From Actinomadura sp. DC4 (GTDB lineage Bacteria > Actinomycetota > Actinomycetes > Streptosporangiales > Streptosporangiaceae), in the NCBI RefSeq assembly GCF_030406325.1, contig NZ_JAUEQY010000031.1, positions 1 through 64,000 of the forward strand: a stretch of 64,000 bases of DNA, read 5' to 3'. Position numbers and translations under genes: made by a program. Under the pieces are notes generated by a model. The model had not been told where the DNA came from. It made no database searches and worked only from the letters and a program-made list of their open reading frames with translations. Of the stretch, positions 27,401 to 36,767 are shown one piece after another (positions within the stretch are counted from its first letter, which is position 1; each line of letters begins with the position of its first letter).

Positions 27401-28195
27401 ATGCGAGTGGCCCTGTGTCAGATCACGGTCGGCGACGACCCCAAGGAGAACCTGGAGCGGGCCCGCGAGGCCCTGGCCGAGGCCGCGGACGCGGATCTGG
27501 CGATCCTGCCCGAGGCGGCGCTGGTGCGCTTCGGCGGCGACCTCGCCGCCGTCGCCGAGCCCCTGGACGGGCCATGGGTGACGGGCCTGGCCGAGGCCGC
27601 GCGAGAGCACGGCACGGCGGTGATCGCGGGCGTGTTCGAGCCGGCGGCCGCGGGCCGGGTGTTCAACACGGCCGTGGCCATCGACGCCTCCGGCGAGCTC
27701 GTCGGCTCGTACCGGAAGATCCACCTGTTCGACGCCTTCCACGACCGCGAGTCGGAGTTCGTCGACTCCGGCGACGCGCCGGTGACCGTCGAGCTGTGCG
27801 GCGTACGGATCGGCCTGATCACCTGCTATGACATCCGGTTCCCCGAGCTGGCACGCGCCCTGGTCGACGCGGGCGCGGAGATGTTCGCGGTGATCGCCGC
27901 CTGGGCGCAGGGCCCCTTCAAGGAGGAGCACTGGGTCACGATGGTGCGCGCCCGCGCGATCGAGAACACCATCTGGGTGGCGGCGACGGGCAAGGCGCCC
28001 GACCTGACGGCTCCGCCGCGCGGCCGGCCGGGCGGCGTGGGCCGCAGCATGCTCGTGGACCCGATGGGCGTCGTCCAGGCCGACCTGGGCCCCTCGCCGT
28101 CCGTACGCCTCGCCGAGATCGACCTGGGCCTCACCGACCGGGTGCGGAAGGTCCTGCCGTCCCTGTCCCACCGCCGCCCGGACCTACTCGGCTGA
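27401..28195 (+). CDS. Carbon-nitrogen hydrolase (nitrilase superfamily amidase)
   Basis: 264 residues; the ATG at 27401 follows a GGAGGAG. The nitrilase triad is complete: Glu38 (ILPEAALVR), Lys106 (YRKIHLF) and Cys142 (ITCYDIRFPELAR). The enzyme should hydrolyse an amide with an active-site thioester. The Nit2/omega-amidase group acts on alpha-ketoglutaramate, succinamate and similar acid amides. The adjacent divergent aminotransferase supports an omega-amidase role; alternatively it could remove the amide of malonamate in a ureide pathway. It ends overlapping the permease gene by 12 bases, convergently. Confidence 0.85.
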   Translation: MRVALCQITVGDDPKENLERAREALAEAADADLAILPEAALVRFGGDLAAVAEPLDGPWVTGLAEAAREHGTAVIAGVFEPAAAGRVFNTAVAIDASGELVGSYRKIHLFDAFHDRESEFVDSGDAPVTVELCGVRIGLITCYDIRFPELARALVDAGAEMFAVIAAWAQGPFKEEHWVTMVRARAIENTIWVAATGKAPDLTAPPRGRPGGVGRSMLVDPMGVVQADLGPSPSVRLAEIDLGLTDRVRKVLPSLSHRRPDLLG

Positions 28196-29521
28196 GGCTG
28201 AGGACGCCTTCGCCCGGCCTCCGGTGACGAAGACGACCACGCCGACGGCCAGCCACCCCGCGGCGACGACCTTCGCCAGGGTGGTCGCCGAGACCATGAT
28301 CCAGATGGACACGGCGGCGCCCAGGACCGGGATGACCAGGTGGGGGATCCACAGGCGGCTGCCGTGGCGGATGACGAAGTAGCCGACCACCGACACGTGC
28401 AGGAGCGTGAAGGCGGCCAGGGCGCCCATGTTCACGATCGACACGAGCACGTCCAGGCCGTCCGAACGCCGGGCGGCCCACACCGACACGACCAGGCTGA
28501 CCGCCGCCGTCGTCAGCAGTGCCGCGCGGGGCACCTGGGACCGCTCGTCGACCGAGGCCAGGGCCTTCGGCAGGCCGCGGTCGCGCGCCATGCCGTACAG
28601 GAGTCGTGAGGCCGCCGCGACCGCCGCCATCGCCGTGAACGCCGGGCCGACGCCCTTGACCACCGCGAACGCCCGCTGCATCCACGTCCCGATGGCCGTC
28701 TTCGTCATGGTGTAGAACGCGGTGCCCTGCTCGGCGGGCACCTGGGCGAGGTGGCGCGGGGTGACGGGCATGAGCAGCCCGGCCAGGTAGGTCTGCGCGA
28801 CGAAGAGCAGGCCGGCGACGCCGAGGCAGAACAGCACGGCCCGGCCGACCTGGCGTTCGTCGCCGGTGTTCTCCTCGGCGAAGGAGGCGATCGCGTCGAA
28901 GCCGAGGAAGGACAGGACCGCGACCGAGACGGCCCCCATCACGGCGGCCGTCGTGGTGCCCCCGACGCCGATCGCCGGCGAGAGCCACGGCCGGGCCGGG
29001 CCCTTCATGATCAGCACGACGACCGCGGCGATGACGAACACCGCCAGCAGCACGATCTCCACCACGAGCACGACGAAGCCGACCCGCGCGGCCAGGTGCA
29101 CGCCGACGAGGTTCAGCAGCGTCGTGGAGACGAACGCGATCGCGGTGAACACCCAGGCCGGCACCGAGGGCACCAGCGAGTGCAGGGCGATGCCGCAGAA
29201 CAGGTAGCCGACGGCGGGGATCAGAAGGTAGTCCAGCATCGCCAGCCAGCCCGCCACGAACCCGGCGGGACGCCCGATGCCGATGCTCGCGTAGGCGTAC
29301 ACCGACCCGGCGTGCGGCACCTGCCGTGACATCTGCGCGTACGAGAGCGCGGTGAAGGCCATCGCGAGCGTCGCCACGAGGTAGACGAGGGCGACGGACC
29401 CGGAGCTCTTGGCGTCGAGGACGCCGAAGACGCCCACCGGGGCCAGCGGCCCGATGAACAGCAACCCGTAGACGATCAGATCACCCGACGACAGGCTGCG
29501 GCGGAGCACCTGCGGCTCCAA
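28184..29521 (-). CDS. APC superfamily amino acid/amine permease
   Basis: 445 residues with about 12 membrane helices, cytosolic N-terminus (MEPQVLRRSLSSGDLIVYGLLFIGPLAPVG). The APC substrate-binding region GSVYAYASIGIGRPAGFVAGWL and FLGFDAIASFAEENTG match the family. Import of an amino acid or amine is likely; the substrate cannot be read. The start is TTG at 29519-29521, strongly supported by GGGGGAGG ending five bases before it. It is convergent with the nitrilase and lies downstream of the CoA-transferase. Confidence 0.8.
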   Translation of the reverse strand: MEPQVLRRSLSSGDLIVYGLLFIGPLAPVGVFGVLDAKSSGSVALVYLVATLAMAFTALSYAQMSRQVPHAGSVYAYASIGIGRPAGFVAGWLAMLDYLLIPAVGYLFCGIALHSLVPSVPAWVFTAIAFVSTTLLNLVGVHLAARVGFVVLVVEIVLLAVFVIAAVVVLIMKGPARPWLSPAIGVGGTTTAAVMGAVSVAVLSFLGFDAIASFAEENTGDERQVGRAVLFCLGVAGLLFVAQTYLAGLLMPVTPRHLAQVPAEQGTAFYTMTKTAIGTWMQRAFAVVKGVGPAFTAMAAVAAASRLLYGMARDRGLPKALASVDERSQVPRAALLTTAAVSLVVSVWAARRSDGLDVLVSIVNMGALAAFTLLHVSVVGYFVIRHGSRLWIPHLVIPVLGAAVSIWIMVSATTLAKVVAAGWLAVGVVVFVTGGRAKASSASAE

Positions 29522-29554
29522 TCAACCTCCCCCGAAGCGCGACGAACCCGCAGG

Positions 29555-30730
29555 TCAGGAATCTACCTGGTCCAGCCACGAGAGGACGTCACGGGTGTCT
29601 TGCCCCAGCTCCGGCGGCGCGGTGTGCTCGCGCGGCGGCACGCCCTCGAAGCGCAGGGACGGGCCCGGCAGCTCGATCGGGCCGAGGACCGGATGCTCGA
29701 CCTCGATGACGAGCCCCTGGGACCGGGTCTGGTCCCACGCGTAGACCTCGTCGATCGAGCGGATCGCCCCCGCCGGTACGCCCACCTCGGCGAGCCGGGC
29801 GAGCCAGTGCTCCCGCGTACCGGTCTCGAAGGCCTTCTCGATCAGCGCGCCGAGCTCCGCGCGGTTGCGGGACCGGTCGGCACCGGTGGAGAACCGCGGG
29901 TCGTCGGGGTCGATCCCGACGACGGGCGCGAATCTCCGCCACAGCCCCTGGTTGGCCACGCCCACCTGAAGCAGGCCGTCGCCGCACCGGTAGCTGCCGT
30001 ACGGCGCGATCGAGGGGTGGTCGTTGCCGATGGCCTCGGGCACCTCACCGGCCACCGTCCACCGGGTCGCCTGGTAGGCGTGCGCGCCGACGACGGAGGC
30101 CAGCAGCGAGGTGCGGACCACACGGCCGCGCCCGGTGCGCGTGCGCTCGTACAGTGCCGCGACGATGCCGTACGCGCCGTTCACGCCGGCGAGGATGTCG
30201 CAGATCGACATGCCCATCTTGGTCGGCTGGTCCGGCGCGGGCCCGGTGACGCTCATGATCCCGGCCTCGCCCTGCACGATCGCGTCGTACCCGGGCCGCC
30301 CGCCCTCGGGGCCGTCGTGCCCGAACCCGGAGATCGACAGGATGACCAGGCCCGGGTTGATCTCGTGCATCCGCTCGAAGGAGAAGCCGAGCCGGTCCAG
30401 GACGCCGGTGCGGAAGTTCTCGGCGAGGACGTCGGCGTGGCGGATCAGCCGGGTGAGCGTCTCCTTGCCCTCGTCGGACTTCAGGTCGAGGGTGATCGAC
30501 TCCTTGTTCCGGTTGCAGGACAGGAAGTAGGTGCTGACACCGGGGTCCACGCCCTCCTGCCCGGGCGCGGTGGCGAACGGCGGCCCCCACTGCCGGGTCT
30601 CGTCGCCCGTACCCGGCTGCTCGACCTTGATCACGCGAGCGCCGAGGTCGGCGAGCATCATCGTCGCGTGCGGGCCGGACAGGACACGGGTGAGGTCGAG
30701 CACGACGATGCCCTCGAGTGGACCGTTCAT
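29555..30730 (-). CDS. CoA-transferase family III (CaiB/BaiF/Frc type)
   Basis: 391 residues from the ATG at 30728-30730 (MNGPLEGIVVLDLTRVLSGPHATMMLADLGARVIKVEQP), preceded by GGAGG. The catalytic-loop Asp region NFRTGVLDRLG, GFGHDGPEGGRPGYDAIVQGEAGIMSVTG and QTRSQGLVIEVEHPVLGPI are family hallmarks. These enzymes move CoA between a donor thioester and an organic acid (formyl/oxalyl, carnitine, malonate-like substrates). It lies near the ring-opening amidohydrolase and amidase, so activation of malonate or a related acid is possible, but no substrate is shown by sequence. Confidence 0.85.
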   Translation of the reverse strand: MNGPLEGIVVLDLTRVLSGPHATMMLADLGARVIKVEQPGTGDETRQWGPPFATAPGQEGVDPGVSTYFLSCNRNKESITLDLKSDEGKETLTRLIRHADVLAENFRTGVLDRLGFSFERMHEINPGLVILSISGFGHDGPEGGRPGYDAIVQGEAGIMSVTGPAPDQPTKMGMSICDILAGVNGAYGIVAALYERTRTGRGRVVRTSLLASVVGAHAYQATRWTVAGEVPEAIGNDHPSIAPYGSYRCGDGLLQVGVANQGLWRRFAPVVGIDPDDPRFSTGADRSRNRAELGALIEKAFETGTREHWLARLAEVGVPAGAIRSIDEVYAWDQTRSQGLVIEVEHPVLGPIELPGPSLRFEGVPPREHTAPPELGQDTRDVLSWLDQVDS

Positions 30731-30855
30731 CAGCCGACTGCCTCCAAGATCAGGGAGTGAAGCGCCTACCGGGCAGTATGGCCGCCGTGGTCGCGGCGGC
30801 GCCGCGTGAGGTGGGTCACGCGGCGGCCGCCCCGGCCGGGTTCTTGCGTTCTGCC

Positions 30856-31488
30856 TCAGCAGGCGTCGAGGAGGTCCCCCAGCGCGGCTTTCTCGGCGCT
30901 CGTGACGAACAGGTCGAAGGTGTACTTCACGCTCACGTACTGCTCGCCGTACGTGCACCAGTAGGCGGTGTTCGGCGGCTTCCACTCGCTCGGGTCCTGG
31001 TCGCTCTTGGAGCTGTTGCTGGAGCTGGAGGCGATGACCAGCTGGGAGTCGGTCAGGTCGTTCCCGAACGCCTTGCGCCGGGCGGCGGTCCAGGTGTCGG
31101 CCCCGGTACGCCAGGCGTCCGCGAGGGGGACGACGTGGTCGATCGTCGCCTGCGCGACCACGGTGACGGTGGTGTCGTCGTAGGCGCTGTACCAGGAGCC
31201 GGAGGCGGGTTGGCAGCCGTCACTTCCCTCGACGACGTCGTCGCCGTCACGGGCGAGGACGTCCTGGCGGGTGGTGCAGCCGTCGGGCTGACCGGCCCAG
31301 ACGTCGAAGGCGTCGCGGCTGTACCCGTCCATGCTGTGCGGGGTCCCGACCGTGAGCGAGGCGAGCTCGGTCCGCGCGACCGACTCCGACGGGGGCGGCG
31401 GCGGATCGGCCAGCGCCCGGGTCGAAGGTCCGGCGAGGGTCGCGATCCCGATAAGGGTCGCCACGATCATTGCGGCACGTCGTCGCAC
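30856..31488 (-). CDS. Secreted HNH-family nuclease (DUF1524/GmrSD-like C-terminal domain)
   Basis: 210 residues with an N-terminal signal (MRRRAAMIVATLIGIATLAGPSTRALA) and a mature domain. The His-Asp motif TIDHVVPLADAW and the Asn region NDLTDSQLVIASSSSNSSKSDQDPSEWKPP match HNH/DUF1524 nucleases that occur as secreted actinobacterial proteins. C-terminal Cys residues (YWCTYGEQYVS, DLLDAC) may form disulfides. It probably cleaves extracellular nucleic acid; no immunity gene is evident. It starts at the GTG 31486-31488. It is flanked upstream by a long non-coding stretch. Confidence 0.75.
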   Translation of the reverse strand: MRRRAAMIVATLIGIATLAGPSTRALADPPPPPSESVARTELASLTVGTPHSMDGYSRDAFDVWAGQPDGCTTRQDVLARDGDDVVEGSDGCQPASGSWYSAYDDTTVTVVAQATIDHVVPLADAWRTGADTWTAARRKAFGNDLTDSQLVIASSSSNSSKSDQDPSEWKPPNTAYWCTYGEQYVSVKYTFDLFVTSAEKAALGDLLDAC

Positions 31489-32253
31489 TACGGGGTCCTC
31501 TCATCCGTGGATCCCGCTCCCCGCATGAGACTCGCGCTAGAGTCAACCAAATAGTTACTAAGCAGTAAATATGGTGGTATTGACCGGATCTGGACAAAGG
31601 GGTCCATTAGACGCATTCGCCGGAAGAGCCGCATCGGGAGCGGCGGTACGTCCGCCCGGATGAGATGGGCCGGCGGCGGATCGGACGCCGACGACGAGCG
31701 TCGGAACGTGGGGGCTCGGCGTCGACGAAGCCGCACATGGTCTCGACGGGACGACCGGCCGTCACTCAGGCAACGGCGGCGGACGGCAGGTCGGCGCCAC
31801 CGGTGCACGGCCGCCGGACGACCGGCCCGTCACAACACCGGCCCCGGCGATCGCCGGGAGCCGTTCCACCGTCAGCCGCGACGCGTGCGGACGGCTTCAC
31901 CGCCCGGTGCCGCCCCTGTCGACCGGCCGCCTGGGGCGGTGACCGGCCATCCGCCCGCCGGGCACCCCTCGGCGCGCACGGGCGATGCCGATCCGGTCGT
32001 TGGGGCCTGCCGTGCGGGCGGGACGGCGCCGGCCGATGAGCGAGGTAAGGGCGCGCGGGGACGGCGACCGAGGCCAAGGCGCCCAGGACGGCGACCGCGC
32101 TGGATTGAGCACCGCCGACCCCGACCCCCCGAACCGAGAAGCGATCGAAGGCGTACGAGACCGTGGCCGTATCGATCAAGTTCCGCCGGCCCCGGGCCCC
32201 CGAGCCGAGGGGCGGTCGGTCGGGGTGGGGGCGGCTCGGCCAGGATGGGCGGC
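31489..32253. other. 765-base stretch without a gene, with an AT-rich island
   Basis: No convincing coding frame. Between about 31541 and 31590 the sequence is strikingly AT-rich for this genome and contains the inverted repeat TTACT-AAGC-AGTAA. This is a likely promoter/operator region for the secreted nuclease gene on the minus strand. The rest (31600-32253) is ordinary GC-rich DNA with low-complexity frames. Confidence 0.45.
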
Positions 32254-32805
32254 ATGTCCGCCTTCGCCGATTCCGTCGACGTGGCCGCCCTTGCCACGCG
32301 GCTGCTCGTTCTGCCGCCCTCGTGGGGGGCGGTGCGGATCGTCGCGGTGGACGGGCCGAGCGCGGCGGGCAAGTCGACGTTCGCGTCGGGGCTCGCTAAG
32401 GCTCTCGGCGGTGCTCCGGTCGTCCGGTCCGATGACTTCCCGGTGCCCTGGGACGGAGATCCGCTCGCCTGGTGGCCGCCGCTGACCTCGCAGGTTCTCG
32501 AGCCGCTCCGCGCGGGCCGTACCGCACGGTTCCGCCGCTACGACTGGCGGCGCGCGGCCTACGCCGAGGCGGTCGAGGTCCCGCCCGCGCCCGTGGTCAT
32601 CGTCGAGGGGGTCGGCGCGGCGCGGGCGCCGGCGGCGTTCCGGATCTGGGTGGACGCGCCCTATGACGTACGGCGGCGGCGTGCGGCCGAGCGCGGGGAC
32701 GACCTCGGCGACTGGGAACGCTGGGCGGCGAGTGAGGAAGGACTCTTCGCCGCCGACCGTACGCGCGACCGGATCGACCTGGTCATAGACGGAAATCCCG
32801 AATAG
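32254..32805 (+). CDS. P-loop uridine kinase-like NTPase
   Basis: 183 residues. Walker A is VDGPSAAGKSTFASGLAKAL (about 31-50). RSDDFPVPWDGDPLAWWPPLTSQVLEPLRAGR and YDWRRAAYAEAV resemble the uridine kinase/phosphoribulokinase family, and VIVEGVGAARAP plus VDAPYDVRRRRAAERGDD provide the lid Arg residues. The ATG at 32254 is chosen for its position just before the nucleotide-binding domain; an ATG nine bases upstream is also possible. It may phosphorylate a nucleoside or small molecule; the substrate is not determinable. Confidence 0.7.
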   Translation: MSAFADSVDVAALATRLLVLPPSWGAVRIVAVDGPSAAGKSTFASGLAKALGGAPVVRSDDFPVPWDGDPLAWWPPLTSQVLEPLRAGRTARFRRYDWRRAAYAEAVEVPPAPVVIVEGVGAARAPAAFRIWVDAPYDVRRRRAAERGDDLGDWERWAASEEGLFAADRTRDRIDLVIDGNPE

Positions 32806-32828
32806 CTCGCCTGACCTATCGCGTCATA

Positions 32829-33173
32829 ATGGCTCACATGCGGAAAGTCTGGCGATGGGTGGTGCGTTCGGAAACGACGCTGGGGCTCATTCTCCTCATG
32901 TTCGCCCTCGCCGGCGCCGGAGTCGTCATCCACTGGATGTCGTCGGCCGAGCAGGGGTGCGCCCCGGGCGACCCGGCGGCGATCTGCGACGACGCGCTGA
33001 AAGACGTCATCGTGCCGATCACCGTCTTCGGCACGCTGCTCTTCTGCGCCGTGTCCGTCCTCGGCGTCAAGTGGTCCTCGGCGACCTGGATGCGCCGCTG
33101 GGCCCTCATCGGCCTGGCCGGCGAGCTGGCCTGCCTCGGCGTCGGCGCCGCCCTCGCGGCCACCTCGCCTTAG
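32829..33173 (+). CDS. Small three-helix membrane protein, unknown function
   Basis: 114 residues with three predicted membrane helices (about 18-37, 62-80 and 91-109). The loop between helices 1 and 2 carries Cys residues (EQGCAPGDPAAICDDALKD), probably external. An alternative start is Met4. Twenty-three bases separate it from the kinase-like gene in the same direction. I do not recognise a family. Confidence 0.55.
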   Translation: MAHMRKVWRWVVRSETTLGLILLMFALAGAGVVIHWMSSAEQGCAPGDPAAICDDALKDVIVPITVFGTLLFCAVSVLGVKWSSATWMRRWALIGLAGELACLGVGAALAATSP

Positions 33174-33337
33174 GTCCCGCTCGAAACGGAACCCCGACGC
33201 GGGCGTACGCGGTGCGGGTGCGGCCGATGGCACCGTCACCACCGAGCCGCACCGCACCGCGAGCACCAGACCCCCGAGCGACCTCGCCACCCGCAGCCGG
33301 CCGCCCACCCCGCCGCCACGTGCGACGAGTCGGGACG

Positions 33338-33820
33338 CTAGCGAGGCGCCGAGGTGCCCTCACCGAGGAGAACACGCAGCTTCTCGAGCGACCGCATGCT
33401 CTGGATCTTCACGTTGCTCTCGGACAGGCCCAGCATCTCGGCCACCGTCCGTACGCTCAGGTCGTCCCAGTAGCGGAGCACGACGATCGCCCGGTCCCGT
33501 GGTGCCAGGCGGCCCAGGGCCTCGACCAGGGTGAGCCGCAGCTCGGCCTGGTCGCCCGCCGCGGCGGTCTCGGGCAGCGCCTCGACGGTGAGCTCCTCGG
33601 AGCTGCGCCGCCGCTTGTGGTCCAGGAACGTCCGCAGCAGGATCCTCCTCGCGTACGCGTGCGGATCCTCGATCCGCCGCCACTTGAGGTAGACCTTGGC
33701 CAGCGTGATCTGGGTCAGGTCCTGGGCGAGATGCCAGTCCCGGCTGAGCAGGAAGGCGGTCTGCCGCAGCCGGATCACCGCGCCCTCGGCGAACGCGGAG
33801 AACTCGCTGTCGTCGCGCAT
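33338..33820 (-). CDS. SigE-family (TIGR02983-type) sigma factor
   Basis: 160 residues with the two sigma domains of an extracytoplasmic-function type. Region 2 is about 8-70 (FAEGAVIRLRQTAFLLSRDWHLAQDLTQITLAKVYLKW) and region 4 is about 92-150 (LTLVEALGRLAPRDRAIVVLRYWDDLSVRTVAEMLGLSESNVKIQSMRSLEKLR). The shape fits the actinobacterial SigE group. It binds core RNA polymerase and directs a stress-type regulon. The putative partner lies just upstream (54 bases), so the pair is co-transcribed. Confidence 0.9.
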   Translation of the reverse strand: MRDDSEFSAFAEGAVIRLRQTAFLLSRDWHLAQDLTQITLAKVYLKWRRIEDPHAYARRILLRTFLDHKRRRSSEELTVEALPETAAAGDQAELRLTLVEALGRLAPRDRAIVVLRYWDDLSVRTVAEMLGLSESNVKIQSMRSLEKLRVLLGEGTSAPR

Positions 33821-33874
33821 GGGGTCCTCTCGGTGCGGCGGGCCTCAGGCGGGCGAGGCCCGCCGCACGACGGG

Positions 33875-34774
33875 TCAGGAGACGGTGGGCAGGGACGGGT
33901 GGTCGGCCGCGCCCTGCTTCACCAGCGCGGAGTCCATCTTCGCCCCCCATGCCGGGGTTGCGGCGATCTTGAGGACCTGGGCCGGCGTGATCGCGATCGT
34001 GCCGGGCGGGTTGGCCGTTCCGTTCCAGGCCAGCCACGTCGTGGTGAACACCTCGACGGTGACGCCGTCGCCGTGGTCGACCGTCACCGCGCTCGCACCG
34101 TCCGGCTCGATGTTGACGAGGGCGCGGCCGCCTCCCGGCAGGTCCCGGCAGCCCTTGTCGGCCTTCTCCAGCCGTTCGTCCTGCGCGGCGAGCTGCTTCT
34201 CCAGCTGTTTGCGCTGGGCCTCGGTCGCGAACTTCAGCTTGCTCCTCTCCTGGACCTTCCGCGCGGCCTTCCTCTTAGCGGGGTCGCACAGGTCATCACC
34301 GAGCGCGCCCTTGTAGACGAAGGCGCGGATCATGCCCGGCCCCTTGCCGGTGTCCAGGTAGATCTGGCCGAACGCGTACCTGCCCTGTTCCTCGGGCCCC
34401 TGGGCGTAGCCGCTGGTCCGGCCCTGCGGCAGCAGCCGCTGCAGCTGCTCGACCACGGCGGCGTCGGTGACCGGGGACTTCGGCCCGGCCGGCTGCTTGA
34501 TCACCGTGGAGGTCGAGCTCGCGGCGAGCACGGGGGCCGCCACCTTCAGCGGAGCGGCGGCGAGCGGCTCCGTCTCCCTCCCCGGCGACACGATCGCGAA
34601 CGCCCCGACGGCCAGGGCCGCCAGCGCACCCGTGGAGCCCAGGCCGATCCACACCCTCTGCGTCCGTCGTGCCCGCCGGCCGTCGCGCACCGCGTCCTCG
34701 AGCAAGCCGCTCACCGGCGGCTGCTGCTGGGCGGACATCTCCTCACGGAACATCTCTCTGAGCCTCTCGTCCAT
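33875..34774 (-). CDS. Membrane-anchored anti-sigma-like protein
   Basis: 299 residues; the ATG at 34772-34774 follows GAGAGG. The N-terminal cytoplasmic part (MDERLREMFREEMSAQQQPPVSGLLEDAVRDGRRARR) is followed by one membrane helix (about 44-63). A large external domain has a coiled-coil-like segment KLKFATEAQRKQLEKQLAAQDERL and Cys residues (DDLCDPAKRK, DKGCRDLP). The layout fits a transmembrane partner of the downstream SigE-family sigma factor, although no zinc-binding anti-sigma motif is seen. The gene precedes its sigma gene, which reverses the usual order. Confidence 0.6.
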   Translation of the reverse strand: MDERLREMFREEMSAQQQPPVSGLLEDAVRDGRRARRTQRVWIGLGSTGALAALAVGAFAIVSPGRETEPLAAAPLKVAAPVLAASSTSTVIKQPAGPKSPVTDAAVVEQLQRLLPQGRTSGYAQGPEEQGRYAFGQIYLDTGKGPGMIRAFVYKGALGDDLCDPAKRKAARKVQERSKLKFATEAQRKQLEKQLAAQDERLEKADKGCRDLPGGGRALVNIEPDGASAVTVDHGDGVTVEVFTTTWLAWNGTANPPGTIAITPAQVLKIAATPAWGAKMDSALVKQGAADHPSLPTVS

Positions 34775-34961
34775 GTCGTACCTCTCTTCGGACCGGGGCG
34801 CGCGCTCCTGACCATGAAGACGGAACGAGGACGGGCTTTGGTTACAACGCGGAAAGCCGGCGATCGCCCTTCCGCGGAACGGGCACGCCTGCGGCATGGC
34901 CCGCGCCGGCCGCTCGCTGTTCTACCGGGGGCCACGCCGGGGCACTGGGGAGAGACGCGTC

Positions 34962-36767
34962 CTAGTCGTCCACGTCCGCCCGCGTACGGCCGTCGGCCAG
35001 GGTCGCGTAGCCCGGCCCGCGGTCGAAGAAGGAGACCGGGCCGCGGCCGGCGCGCATCCGGGTCCGGAGGGCGGCCGTCGCCTCCGGGTCCGCCGACTCC
35101 CCGGCGAGGACCACCCCGTAGTCGTCCCGCGCGGCCTCGGGTGAGACCTTGCCGTCCCGTACGTCGGCGGCGACCTTGTCCGGCGGGCGGTTCAGCGGGT
35201 CGCCCCAGCCGCCACCGCCGGTCGTACGGATCCTGATCACCTCTCCCGCACGTACGGGATGGGCATCGACCAGGCCCTCCATCTCCCGCCCCTCGATCTC
35301 GACGCGGAACGGCCGCCCTGCGTGCCCGCCACCGACGCCCCAGCAGGAAAGGATCGAGCGGTCCGCGATCGACATGTAGTGCGCGTCGCGCAGCATCCGG
35401 ATGTGCTTGTCGTAGCCGAGCCCGCCGCGGTACTCCCCCGGCCCGCCGGAGTCGACCGCGAGGCCCAGCCGCTCCACCCGGAACGGCCAGCGCGCCTCGG
35501 CGAACTCCACCGGGATGTTCCGCGAGTCGGGCACCACGTGGATCGTGTCCTCGCCGTCGGCGTAGTAGCGGCCGCCCGACCCGCCGCCGAGCACCTCGCG
35601 CATGAGGTACGGCTCCGGGTCCGACCCGTACACGCCGGTGTAGCGGATCGTCTCCTGGTCGGCCGGCATCCGGCCGCCGGTGGCCTTGGCCAGCACGCCC
35701 GCGAGGACGCCGAGCAGGCGCAGGATCACGAACGTACGGGCGTTGGTGGGCGCGGGGAAGATCGGGGTGAGCAGCGTGCCCTTCTCCGGGAACCGCATCT
35801 CGATGAGCGGTACGACGCCCTCGTTGACGTCGAGCTCGGCCATCCGCTCGGGCGTGTCGGCGAGATTGCGCAGGATGGGCGCGAGCCACTTCTTCAGGAA
35901 GACGCCGTCGGCGTAGTCGCCCGCGTGGTTGATCGGGCCCTTGGCCTGCGGAGACGTGCCGTTGAAGTCGATGATGATCTTGTCGGGGGTCTTGGTGAGG
36001 GTGATCCGCTGGGCGTGCAGCCGGGGCGGGTCGACGCCGTCATGCTCCGCGTAGTCCTCCCAGACGTGAGTGCCGTCGGGAATCTTGGACAGGATCTCCC
36101 GGCGGAACGTCTCGGTGGTCTTGTCGAGGATCGCGTCGAAGCAGTCCTCGATCGCCGCGCGCCCGTACCGGGCGAACAGCTCGCCCAGCCGCCGCGCGCC
36201 CATGAGGCAGGCCGAGCACTCCGCGTCCAGGTCCCCGGCGAGCGAGTCCGGCATCCGGGAGTTCCGGGTCATGATGCGCAACGCCGCGTCGTTCGGCACG
36301 CCCTGGTCCCACAGCTTGATCGGCGGGACCATCAGCCCCTCCTCGAACGCCGACCGCGCGTGCGAGGGCATCGAGCCGGGCACCGCGCCGCCGATGTCGT
36401 CGTGGTGCCCGAACGCCTGCACGAACGCGACCACGTCACCATCGGAGAAGACCGGCACCGTCACGCACAGGTCGGGCAGGTGCCCGATGCCGCCCTCGGA
36501 CAGGTAGACGTCGTTGTGGAAGAACACGTCGCCGGGGCGCATCGTCTCGATCGGGAAGTCCCGTACGACGGGCTGCACGAGGGCGGAGTAGGAGCGCCCG
36601 GTGAGCTTGCGCATGCGGCGGTCGTGGATGCCCGCGCGGAAGTCGTGCGCGTCGCGGATCATCGGCGAGCGGGCCGTACGGGCGATCGCCGTCTCGACCT
36701 CCTTCTCGACGGAGGCGAGAGTGCCCTCGACGATCTCCACGAGTACGGGGTCGGCCCTCATGCTCAT
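34962..36767 (-). CDS. hyuB: Hydantoinase B subunit (HyuB/N-methylhydantoinase B family)
   Basis: 601 residues of the HyuB/acetone-carboxylase beta-like family. RTARSPMIRDAHDFRAGIHDRRMRKLTGRSYSALVQPVVRDFP near the start, MRPGDVFFHNDVYLSEGGIGHLPD and the glycine-rich DFNGTSPQAKGPINHAGDYADGV are typical. It pairs with HyuA to hydrolyse cyclic amides (hydantoins, 5-oxoproline) or carboxylate ketones with ATP. Its ATG overlaps the hyuA stop by four bases, indicating coupled translation of the two subunits. Confidence 0.88.
   Translation of the reverse strand: MSMRADPVLVEIVEGTLASVEKEVETAIARTARSPMIRDAHDFRAGIHDRRMRKLTGRSYSALVQPVVRDFPIETMRPGDVFFHNDVYLSEGGIGHLPDLCVTVPVFSDGDVVAFVQAFGHHDDIGGAVPGSMPSHARSAFEEGLMVPPIKLWDQGVPNDAALRIMTRNSRMPDSLAGDLDAECSACLMGARRLGELFARYGRAAIEDCFDAILDKTTETFRREILSKIPDGTHVWEDYAEHDGVDPPRLHAQRITLTKTPDKIIIDFNGTSPQAKGPINHAGDYADGVFLKKWLAPILRNLADTPERMAELDVNEGVVPLIEMRFPEKGTLLTPIFPAPTNARTFVILRLLGVLAGVLAKATGGRMPADQETIRYTGVYGSDPEPYLMREVLGGGSGGRYYADGEDTIHVVPDSRNIPVEFAEARWPFRVERLGLAVDSGGPGEYRGGLGYDKHIRMLRDAHYMSIADRSILSCWGVGGGHAGRPFRVEIEGREMEGLVDAHPVRAGEVIRIRTTGGGGWGDPLNRPPDKVAADVRDGKVSPEAARDDYGVVLAGESADPEATAALRTRMRAGRGPVSFFDRGPGYATLADGRTRADVDD

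Noticed and set aside
31489-32253. A gene in the stretch upstream of the secreted nuclease
   Set aside because: No frame has motif, start signal or codon pattern; only an AT-rich promoter-like island is visible.
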